Shown here in pieces: positions 1-6,026 of a stretch of DNA of 59,348 nucleotides. Below the pieces are notes generated by a model. The model ran no database searches, had not been told where the DNA came from, and saw only the letters and a list, made by a program, of their open reading frames with translations. The stretch's first letter is position 1. The number at the start of each line of letters is the position of its first letter. The position numbers were made by a program, and so were the translations under genes. The stretch comes from a virus: positions 1 through 59,348 of the IMG/VR virus record IMGVR_UViG_3300028388_002907, one strand, 5' to 3'.

Positions 1-20
1 GTTTTTTCTTCTTTACTCAC
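1..20 (-). CDS. Possible 5' end of a further leftward gene (cut by window edge)
   Basis: On the minus strand a GTG at 20-18 opens a frame that stays open to the window edge (first residues M-S-K-E-E-K). A GAAGGGA Shine-Dalgarno-like element lies about 8 nt upstream. Only six codons are visible, so no function can be given. The segment 21-114 before it holds a weak 7-bp inverted repeat (GGCTACG ... CGTAGCC) and nothing else I recognise. Confidence 0.35.
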
Positions 21-111
21 AAGAATATTCCCTTCAAAAATGACGGGCTACGAAAAATGACAAAAACAATTCTATCAGGTTTACCGTAGCCTTACTGATT
101 TCTCCTGTCTA

Positions 112-118
112 TATTTAG
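112..118 (-). promoter_or_regulatory. Weak late-promoter-like element (CTAAATA)
   Basis: The minus strand reads CTAAATATAG here, overlapping the stop codon of the sulfotransferase-like gene. It resembles the TAAATA core seen before this phage's late genes. It could drive the gene that starts at position 20, but the match is weaker than at gp18 or gp23. Confidence 0.3.
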
Positions 119-711
119 TCAATTCGGTATTTCATTTTTGATAAAAGCGTGTCGCCAATTACAGTTTTTATCACAGTTATCTGTTCCTCGGTTAATGCGG
201 TCGGCTTCATGCTTGAATAGTAGTCCCGAGTTTCCTGTTTCATGGGTTCTGACTGACTAACCCGTGTTGGTATTCTCCAATTCCTATGCCGTCGCCTTTC
301 GTTTATAGAGGACAAAAACTGTCCTGCACCATCACCCAAAAGGTCTTCATATCGCACCTCATGGTAGCCATTATCGAGCCAATAGGAATAAAAGTCACGA
401 TAGGTCAGAGCCAAAGACCGCACATTGAAACCATTTTTGCCACACATCATGCCGGTCTCGTGTAGCCTTGCGGGGTATTTTTTCTGTGTCTTAACCCAAT
501 CCACACTATTTCTAAAGCACAGGGACTCGACCCATGTGAATGGATTCTTGTATAGGACATAGACAGGCGAACACAGCCTTGCGTGATCTACTGGACCAAG
601 GCTGTGTTTCCAAGTACCTGTTATTCTAGCACTATCCACGAAATTCTGTTTTATCAGAGCCTCTAGGAAATTCGTACCTGTTCTCTGTAGGCCAAAAATG
701 TAGTACCGCAT
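115..711 (-). CDS. Sulfotransferase-like protein
   Basis: A 198-residue protein with features of the P-loop sulfotransferase superfamily. A G-x-x-R-T-G-T-N motif at residues 7-14 fits the 5'-phosphosulfate-binding loop that holds PAPS. Y-K-N-P-F-T-W-V near residues 54-61 resembles the 3'-phosphate-binding region, and V-R-Y-E-D-L near 120 is also typical. Members transfer sulfate from PAPS to sugars, lipids or proteins; the substrate here is unknown. It is shorter than the usual 250-300 residues but has an intact start and stop. It is the last clear gene of the leftward block, 3 nt after the stop of the 51-aa gene. A role in modifying host or virion glycans is inference. Confidence 0.6.
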   Translation of the reverse strand: MRYYIFGLQRTGTNFLEALIKQNFVDSARITGTWKHSLGPVDHARLCSPVYVLYKNPFTWVESLCFRNSVDWVKTQKKYPARLHETGMMCGKNGFNVRSLALTYRDFYSYWLDNGYHEVRYEDLLGDGAGQFLSSINERRRHRNWRIPTRVSQSEPMKQETRDYYSSMKPTALTEEQITVIKTVIGDTLLSKMKYRID

Positions 712-714
712 GGC

Positions 715-870
715 TTACTTCATGTAGTTACCAGTCTTTAGCATTTCAGCAATGTACTCCACACTGTCTTTTCTAAATTCAGTCCTTTTTAGCATCCTAG
801 CCACCTCTAGTCGTGCTTGTTCTTCTCTGGCGTCAATGATGTTGCGCCATAATCGTCTAAGAAATTCCAT
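715..870 (-). CDS. Small basic helical protein (51 aa), unknown function
   Basis: An open frame of 51 codons starts at ATG 870, beginning M-E-F-L-R-R-L-W-R-N and ending N-Y-M-K. It is rich in Arg, Glu and Leu and looks alpha-helical throughout. It sits snugly between its neighbours, with 4 nt to the gene upstream and 3 nt to the sulfotransferase-like gene downstream, which supports it being real. I recall similar short M-E-F-type proteins in T4-like cyanophages, but cannot name a function. Confidence 0.6.
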   Translation of the reverse strand: MEFLRRLWRNIIDAREEQARLEVARMLKRTEFRKDSVEYIAEMLKTGNYMK

Positions 871-874
871 GTTC

Positions 875-1228
875 CTATCCTTTTCTTGTTCCATATGCGT
901 CTTTTATCGTTTTGGTTTGTAGTCTAACCATATCTTTTTTGGGGGGCCTGTCTATTACGATTTCACCATCAACCACACTGACAAAACCACTCTCAAAGCT
1001 ATTTTCCTCTACCCTGCTAATTATGATTTTTCTGAGACGATCCATCATTCCAGCACTCAATAGCGCACTGTCTTCGGTTCCCATTATGTACCATTTGACG
1101 GCCATTTCTGGGTTATCATCAGACAAATATCGTATGCAAACATCGTCAAAATTGTCACGCCTGTCGTGAAACTGCGTGTGTGTAAATGAATAGTCCGATA
1201 TACTCGGCCTCTTTTTCCAAAACATCAT
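875..1228 (-). CDS. Hypothetical protein (about 118 aa)
   Basis: I do not recognise the family. The product is mixed alpha/beta, with a basic start (F-W-K-K-R-P) and a helical centre around A-V-K-W-Y-I-M-G. The frame extends back to a TTG at 1249, but ATGs at 1228 and 1225 follow a GGGAAT element and are more likely starts. With either start the gene overlaps the end of the upstream metallopeptidase-like gene by about 70 nt, which is unusual here. The true start may therefore lie further in, for example at the Met before A-V-K-W. Confidence 0.5.
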   Translation of the reverse strand: MMFWKKRPSISDYSFTHTQFHDRRDNFDDVCIRYLSDDNPEMAVKWYIMGTEDSALLSAGMMDRLRKIIISRVEENSFESGFVSVVDGEIVIDRPPKKDMVRLQTKTIKDAYGTRKG

Positions 1229-1505
1229 ATTCCCTTTCGTCATTATCAATTCTTTGTTTCATATGCACCATTTCATGTGCTATAGTAACTAGACCAGATT
1301 CAACCGTCTGGTCTAGTGATATTTCCATCAAAAACCCGTCTTCACCAGAATAGAGGTATCCCAATGCATCTAGGTCGGGCAAAAATTCAATGTCGAATGT
1401 CACATCACCAATACCCAAATAGTCATCGCAGACATTCATGATTCGGTCAATATCATCAAGAATCATACCACGAATCATGTTGGTTTTGTCAACTCTGTAA
1501 ATCAT
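1155..1505 (-). CDS. HExxH zincin-like metallopeptidase-like protein
   Basis: A 116-residue protein with H-E-M-V-H at residues 77-81, inside a predicted helix starting T-I-A-H-E. This is the zinc-binding HExxH signature of gluzincin/minigluzincin peptidases. An acidic helix follows (L-E-K-E-A-E, about 96-101) whose Glu could be the third zinc ligand. The N-terminal half looks like a beta-rich SprT- or WSS1-like scaffold. SprT-like phage proteins may cleave host or DNA-linked proteins, but the target here is unknown. No clear Shine-Dalgarno precedes ATG 1505. It lies 18 nt after the 64-aa gene. Confidence 0.6.
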   Translation of the reverse strand: MIYRVDKTNMIRGMILDDIDRIMNVCDDYLGIGDVTFDIEFLPDLDALGYLYSGEDGFLMEISLDQTVESGLVTIAHEMVHMKQRIDNDEREYDVLEKEAEYIGLFIYTHAVSRQA

Positions 1506-1523
1506 TGCTCTGGGGGCGGTCGG

Positions 1524-1718
1524 TTACATATTTTTTCGTGATGTATCTGGCCAAGGGAGGAAAAAGTCGGGAGTCATTCCCCTAAACCCCTTCCCGCCGT
1601 TCAAACCACGTTTTATGTCATGTGCGACTAATTTTTGGTCGCAAAGAAACACCGTCTTTTTCGTGTCTTTCTCAATTATGCAGTACCCGCTTTTCCGCTT
1701 TCTGACAAAGTAAGTCAT
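1524..1718 (-). CDS. Small conserved-looking phage protein (64 aa), unknown function
   Basis: A basic 64-residue protein starting M-T-Y-F-V-R-K and ending S-R-K-N-M, with a beta-rich N-terminus (Y-C-I-I, K-T-V-F-L). Its ATG overlaps the stop of the gp41 C-terminal gene by 4 nt, so translation is probably coupled. I cannot assign a function from the sequence. Confidence 0.55.
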   Translation of the reverse strand: MTYFVRKRKSGYCIIEKDTKKTVFLCDQKLVAHDIKRGLNGGKGFRGMTPDFFLPWPDTSRKNM

Positions 1719-2320
1719 GTGAAATCTCCAAAATCTAGCTTGCGGTCTTCCATTTTTCTAGCAAAATCTCCCTTGTCCATTACCGAAATATCATCTTTTC
1801 GTCCACTATTCTTCTGTTTTTTCATATCTTGGGCATCAACCATCAAATCTTCTTGGGCAGAAGGTTCTGCATTAAAGACCCTCATTTTCGGCCTGTCAAT
1901 TCCCATCACAAACCGCCTGTAGTATCCAAGATCGCCCCAACGGTTTTTTAGCTGTTTGCCCATAATCTGACCCAATTCTTCCAATTCCTCACTCGAAATG
2001 AGACCGATCATGAAGTCGCAGGTCGCAGGAAGGCCGATACTGTTTTTGGTCAGAATGTCATTACAAAAGAAAAGATTGTCACCCGTAACCGATATGTCTA
2101 CAGTTTCTTTTTCGCCAACATATTCAATAGATACTATCTCGTCATTATAGTCTATCATAGAGTCTGATTTTGCTGTTTTTTCCTCCCTCTCTCTTTCTAT
2201 TTTGTATAACGTCATCGAAAGGTCTTCTAATGAAACGTCTCCGACAGACATGCCTTTCTCGATCATCATATTAGCCATTCCAACACACTTATTCAGAAGC
2301 TTTTCATTTATATCTATCAT
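1715..2320 (-). CDS. 41: Split-intein C half fused to C-terminal part of gp41 helicase
   Basis: 201 residues in three parts. Residues 1-54 are an acidic helical segment I do not recognise. Residues 55-93 are an IntC domain with D-E-I-V-S-I-E-Y, a block-F-like L-F-F-C-N-D-I-L, and the terminal T-K-N. Residues 94-201 start S-I-G-L-P-A-T and match the end of T4-family gp41 (G-Q-I-M-x-K-Q-L-K-N-R then Y-Y-R-R-F-V-x-G-I). After protein trans-splicing with the gp41 N gene, the 108-residue C-extein would restore the helicase. Ser94 is the +1 nucleophile; the penultimate residue is Lys rather than the usual His. ATG 2320 overlaps the endonuclease stop by 17 nt, with AGAAAGG just upstream. Confidence 0.9.
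   Translation of the reverse strand: MIDINEKLLNKCVGMANMMIEKGMSVGDVSLEDLSMTLYKIEREREEKTAKSDSMIDYNDEIVSIEYVGEKETVDISVTGDNLFFCNDILTKNSIGLPATCDFMIGLISSEELEELGQIMGKQLKNRWGDLGYYRRFVMGIDRPKMRVFNAEPSAQEDLMVDAQDMKKQKNSGRKDDISVMDKGDFARKMEDRKLDFGDFT
2042..2158 (-). other. Intein C-terminal fragment (IntC) of split gp41 intein
   Basis: Codons 55-93 of the gp41 C gene encode a minimal 39-residue IntC ending Asn before the +1 Ser. It resembles the IntC fragments known from split gp41 inteins of marine phage metagenomes. An internal Met at its first residue lacks a well-spaced Shine-Dalgarno: a GGGAGG lies about 23 nt away. The upstream 54-residue extension is therefore probably translated. Confidence 0.85.
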
Positions 2321-3359
2321 ACAGCCTTTCTATCCTCTGTCTTATCATTTTCTGCTGGGTTGTTAAATTATCATCCGACCAAACAACATGATATTCAAAC
2401 CCACGATTTTCAACTAATAACCTAACATCTTCGTCCCGATACTTTATATCATCATAATCCAATAATGGGTTTTTGTCAACCAAGTCTTTTCTATAATGCC
2501 AATGAGTACCATGATATTCAACAACTATTCTTAACTTTGGTATGCAAAAATCAACAAACCTTCCGATATTATCTTCTCCCGATTTTCTCACGAAAAACTC
2601 TCTAGAACCTCTGGCTCCATAATATATATCTTCTCTTTTGATCCCTAATCTTCTACAGTGTTTGTAAATCGGAGTGAAAAATCTTTTAGATTCAATAGAA
2701 ACGTATCCACCAGTCCTTTTGGTGTTATGTATTGATTTGAGGGATTTCTTAATTGCCTCGACTCTTTTATGATAAAGATAATGACCACTATCCCCATGCC
2801 TTCTTATCATAGAAGAAAGATCATTCTTACATTCTAATAGAAAAGGGGTGCGAAGCTGTTCGGATTGCTTAACATCAAATCCTTTATTTTTCCAATAATC
2901 CAAACAAAATTTAAGCTTACTTCTATGCTCTTTATATGATTCTTTACTTCTTTTTAAGACATTTTTGGTTTGTATTTCCGAAACTTTTTCGATAGCATCG
3001 GTTTCGCTATATCCACGATTAACCCAATACTCTTTGGTCCAGAGAGAAACAACATTTGGCTTTGGTCTGGATTTAAGTTTTTTTTCATATTCAAGTACCG
3101 CATTATTCCCCTTTCTAATACGAAGTTTTTCTTTCCTAGAATTTGTATCATAATACCTCAAATAATCCGCTTCTGTTTCTATGATATTACCACCATTATT
3201 TTTGTATATATCAGATAATACTTCAATGTGTCTTTGTATCTTACTATGAGAAAATTTTTTATTTTTCATAGCAATGATCTTTTCATTAAAAAATTCTTTG
3301 TTTTCTTTAGGTAACAATTTTTTAATGTTTGCGTGTTCGGTTATATGCTTCTTCTTCAT
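2304..3359 (-). CDS. Free-standing Vsr/EDxHD-like homing endonuclease inside fractured gp41
   Basis: A basic 351-residue protein. N-terminal modules contain a W-x-x-E-Y-W-x-x-R-G-Y-S repeat-like motif (about 107-120) and a looser F-C-L-D-Y-W-K-N-K-G-F copy (about 152-162), likely for DNA contact. The C-terminal third has a Vsr-like nuclease core: F-V-D-F, then V-V-E-Y-H-G-T-H-W-H (about 278-287), a conserved Arg/Leu helix, and V-V-W-S-D-D. This matches the Vsr-fold homing endonucleases found beside split inteins in marine phages. Its place between the two gp41 halves implies that it cuts intein-free gp41 alleles and drives spread of the insertion. Its ribosome site (GGAG) lies in one arm of an inverted repeat at 3366-3410. 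Confidence 0.8.
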   Translation of the reverse strand: MKKKHITEHANIKKLLPKENKEFFNEKIIAMKNKKFSHSKIQRHIEVLSDIYKNNGGNIIETEADYLRYYDTNSRKEKLRIRKGNNAVLEYEKKLKSRPKPNVVSLWTKEYWVNRGYSETDAIEKVSEIQTKNVLKRSKESYKEHRSKLKFCLDYWKNKGFDVKQSEQLRTPFLLECKNDLSSMIRRHGDSGHYLYHKRVEAIKKSLKSIHNTKRTGGYVSIESKRFFTPIYKHCRRLGIKREDIYYGARGSREFFVRKSGEDNIGRFVDFCIPKLRIVVEYHGTHWHYRKDLVDKNPLLDYDDIKYRDEDVRLLVENRGFEYHVVWSDDNLTTQQKMIRQRIERLYDRYK

Positions 3360-3365
3360 TTGATT

Positions 3366-3410
3366 AACTCCACTGTTGCTGGTATTGTTACTTAGCTTGA
3401 CGGTGGAGTT
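3366..3410 (-). promoter_or_regulatory. Inverted repeat covering the endonuclease ribosome-binding site
   Basis: Arms 3366-3375 and 3401-3410 are complementary at 9 of 10 positions, with a 25-nt loop. In the minus-strand RNA the downstream arm contains GTGGAGTT, which is the Shine-Dalgarno of the endonuclease (9 nt before its ATG). The upstream arm starts 5 nt after the stop of the gp41 N gene. The hairpin could hide the ribosome site in read-through transcripts, a strategy known for T4 homing endonuclease genes. That function is inferred. Confidence 0.5.
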
Positions 3411-3415
3411 ATATG

Positions 3416-4786
3416 CTATTTGGTACTCAAAAAATCTCCGACAGATAAACCACCTGAATTTAAGGAAATTCTCCCTCTTTGGGTAGGAAAAATATGATCC
3501 TTTGATGTGATTATACTCTTTCCAGATTTTGTGGTGATTTTAACACAGTCTTTGATCTTGGGATGATGAGTTTTTATGATAGTCTTATACCCATCATTAC
3601 TCAATATTTGATCCCCTAAAGCAAGATCACCCATTCTCTTGTGTTCGCCCGTTCTTAGAGTAACCATTTCATCAACGAATATACATTCTGCGGTATCTGT
3701 TAATTCTAGGTCTCCGGCACCGATTCCCGATCTGTTTGTCTGTGTCGCAGATACGATAGGCACATTAAACTCTACGGCAAGCCCCCTCAATTCCTCGGCA
3801 ATGGCCTTGATGTAGGTGTATGAATTGACGCCCGACATAGACTTGATCCTAGACGACACACAGATATTGATATAGTCAATGTAGATCACATCAGGCACAA
3901 AATCTTTCTTGAGTTTTAGGTCGTTAAGCAAGAACCTGAAATGATTCGCTCCTGCTGTAGTTGTGGGATATTCCTGAATGACCAGTTTTCCCTTTGACCT
4001 AGAGCGCACGCGGTTAACGCGGTTCACAAACGATTTTTTGTCTAGTGTTTTGATCTTCTGCACTTCGGTATCAAGGAAATTTGCGTCGATTCGCCTAGCA
4101 ACTTCTTCCTCGGACAATTCGAGGGTGATATAGAGGACGTTCAAGCCGTCCATCACATTACCTGCGGCGGTGCTACACATGAGCAAAGACTTGCCAACGC
4201 CTGTCCCGGCCATGATAATCGACAGGGATTTTCGCGCAAGACCACCATTTGTGATCTTGTTGATTATGTCCAGATTAGTTGGTATCCGTTCTTCGTCGCT
4301 GTTATAGTAGTCCCAGCGTGCCTCAACATCGTCAAAATAATCATGCCCGACCTTTGTATCAAACGAGACCGCAAGGGCCTCGTTTAACAGACTAGGCAAA
4401 GCCCCCTTCCCAATTTTTTTGTCTTCTCCGTCAATGACAGCAATCGACTGACGAATCGCGTTATAGAGCGCCCGGTCTTGGCAGTATTTTTCTGTTTCTG
4501 CTTTTAACCATTTGATGTTCGTGTTTGGGTCATACTCTACCCTATCCAGACATTCCATACATTCTGAAAACACTGTCTGGTCTAGGTTTTCCCTCTTTTC
4601 AACCATGATTGCCAGCACGTCCTTAGTCGGGACCGTGCTGTAATCAGACAGATGCTTTTCAAATTCTTCGAAAAGTACGCGAGAGGATTCTTCTTCAAAA
4701 TACTCTGATTTGATGAAAGGGGAAACCTCTCGCGCAAAATCTTCATTACCTATCAAACCACCAAGAATGGTTTCCTCAATCATCAT
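3416..4786 (-). CDS. 41: gp41 replicative helicase N-terminal part with split-intein N half
   Basis: 456 residues. Residues 1-367 are the DnaB-family hexameric helicase that unwinds the lagging-strand template 5'-3' in the T4 replisome. Walker A is A-G-T-G-V-G-K-S (193-200) and Walker B is V-I-Y-I-D-Y-I-N (300-307). At D-T-A-E the helicase stops and an 89-residue IntN begins at Cys368, with block-B-like S-K-D-H and an H-I-F-P-T-Q motif typical of gp41 inteins. The remaining 108 helicase residues are encoded at 1715-2041. 367 plus 108 gives 475 residues, equal to T4 gp41. The start overlaps the uvsX end by 11 nt. Confidence 0.93.
   Translation of the reverse strand: MMIEETILGGLIGNEDFAREVSPFIKSEYFEEESSRVLFEEFEKHLSDYSTVPTKDVLAIMVEKRENLDQTVFSECMECLDRVEYDPNTNIKWLKAETEKYCQDRALYNAIRQSIAVIDGEDKKIGKGALPSLLNEALAVSFDTKVGHDYFDDVEARWDYYNSDEERIPTNLDIINKITNGGLARKSLSIIMAGTGVGKSLLMCSTAAGNVMDGLNVLYITLELSEEEVARRIDANFLDTEVQKIKTLDKKSFVNRVNRVRSRSKGKLVIQEYPTTTAGANHFRFLLNDLKLKKDFVPDVIYIDYINICVSSRIKSMSGVNSYTYIKAIAEELRGLAVEFNVPIVSATQTNRSGIGAGDLELTDTAECIFVDEMVTLRTGEHKRMGDLALGDQILSNDGYKTIIKTHHPKIKDCVKITTKSGKSIITSKDHIFPTQRGRISLNSGGLSVGDFLSTK
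3419..3685 (-). other. Intein N-terminal fragment (IntN) of split gp41 intein
   Basis: Codons 368-456 of the gp41 N gene. Cys1 is encoded at 3683-3685, immediately after the E-T-A-E-like helicase motif (D-T-A-E). The block B His is in S-K-D-H and the fragment ends S-T-K before TAG. Length (89 aa) and the H-I-F-P-T-Q motif agree with the known gp41 IntN family. It should associate with the IntC at 2042-2158. Confidence 0.88.
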
Positions 4787-5834
4787 GATCCTCTAGCGGT
4801 TCTTCTTCGTCTTCGTCAGCCATTTTGTATCTGTTCAACACCCGTTTGCGAAAATTTTCGTCTTTCAGAACCTTATCAAGATACTCGAAATCTGCCTTGA
4901 TTTCTTTCTCTCGTTTGTTCACGGGGTCAATTTCGCCAGTTTCGGGGTCCATCACATTATACCAGCCCTTTTTTGCTTTGTGAACATACCCAAATTCCAG
5001 CAACAGGGGGAACAGCCCCGAGTATTTTGATATGCCATGCTCAAAGGTGACTTCAATTGGAATCTGAGACTTTTCCTTGGTACTGCGGGATTTGTCGATG
5101 TTGATGATAAACTCGAAACCCAACAACTTTCGCTCTGAATCTTGGGTCTGTCTCCGTCCAATAACCCACACATCGTCGGATGAATAGTAAAAGCCCGTTC
5201 CACCACTCACAACGTCCTTGGGGTACATAGGCCCAATCTCTTTGTATGTATGGTTGATCGCAATCAACGGAATGTCCTTGAATTTCAGATGGGGAGTAAT
5301 CATGCGGCCAAGACTTTTCATCAACTTTGCGCGAGTCATGTCGGCCTTGTCACTTCCTGAAATTGCGTCCGCAATCTCTTTGGGTGATGCAAGATTCCCC
5401 ACCGAATCAATGAGAACAATGATTCGATCCCCCTTATTGAAGTCCTCATTCAGACGCTTCACAAGATCGTTGGACAGCACGCCTATGTCTGTTGTAGGGA
5501 TATGAAAGACTCTTTTAGGATCAATTCCGACCGTATCGAAATAGTCTAGGGACGCACCCTTTTCTGAGTCATAGAAAAGCAGGTAAGCATCTTCAAACTC
5601 TCTCATGTATTCGGAACACAGCAAAAGCCCAAATAGGGTCTTGAAATGCTTTGACGGGCCAGCAATCATGGTGATGCCGCTCTGTAAACCACCATCTAGC
5701 GACCCACTCAGGGCGACGTTAATCATGGGATAGTTTGTCACTACCTCAAAATTGTTCTTGAATGCCTCGGAGTCCGGCAGAAGATCGCCCTTTATCGCCC
5801 CGCCTTTTTGTAGTTTATCCAGTAAGCTTGGCAT
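4776..5834 (-). CDS. uvsX: UvsX recombinase (RecA-like)
   Basis: A 352-residue RecA/Rad51-family protein that coats single-stranded DNA and drives strand invasion for recombination-dependent replication. Walker A is G-P-S-K-H-F-K-T (59-66), the T4-type variant of GPSKSFKS. Walker B is I-I-V-L-I-D-S (138-144). The C-terminus is strongly acidic (D-E-D-E-E-E-P-L-E-D-H-D-D), as in other UvsX proteins. ATG 5834 is chosen over a longer frame because GGGGGA lies 8 nt upstream and the protein then begins M-P-S-L-L-D-K-L. It overlaps the upstream small gene by 20 nt and gp41 by 11 nt. Its loader UvsY is encoded at 10324. Confidence 0.93.
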   Translation of the reverse strand: MPSLLDKLQKGGAIKGDLLPDSEAFKNNFEVVTNYPMINVALSGSLDGGLQSGITMIAGPSKHFKTLFGLLLCSEYMREFEDAYLLFYDSEKGASLDYFDTVGIDPKRVFHIPTTDIGVLSNDLVKRLNEDFNKGDRIIVLIDSVGNLASPKEIADAISGSDKADMTRAKLMKSLGRMITPHLKFKDIPLIAINHTYKEIGPMYPKDVVSGGTGFYYSSDDVWVIGRRQTQDSERKLLGFEFIINIDKSRSTKEKSQIPIEVTFEHGISKYSGLFPLLLEFGYVHKAKKGWYNVMDPETGEIDPVNKREKEIKADFEYLDKVLKDENFRKRVLNRYKMADEDEEEPLEDHDD

Positions 5835-6018
5835 GAAATACATCCCCCACATTGTTAATGCGCTCTGCCGCAAGAACCAATTCATGAATGGTTTCCTCGG
5901 ACAAAGAATCATAGTTTTTGTTGATGAATTTATCTACTATGACACTAAGCGCGTAGAGTTTTTCTTCTGCAATAAGCGCCCGCATTGAATACTCGGCTAG
6001 TTTGTCTCTTTTTGTCAT
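5815..6018 (-). CDS. Small helical protein (67 aa) between gp43 and uvsX
   Basis: A 67-residue, mostly helical, Glu/Lys/Leu-rich protein starting M-T-K-R-D-K-L-A. A perfect AGGAG precedes ATG 6018. It overlaps the uvsX start by 20 nt and follows the polymerase stop by 8 nt, so it belongs to the replication operon. I do not recognise a family. Confidence 0.6.
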   Translation of the reverse strand: MTKRDKLAEYSMRALIAEEKLYALSVIVDKFINKNYDSLSEETIHELVLAAERINNVGDVFHAKLTG

Positions 6019-6026
6019 CTAATCTC

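Noticed and set aside
4952-5206. Secondary minus-strand frame inside uvsX
   Set aside because: It is an out-of-frame shadow of uvsX with no ribosome site.
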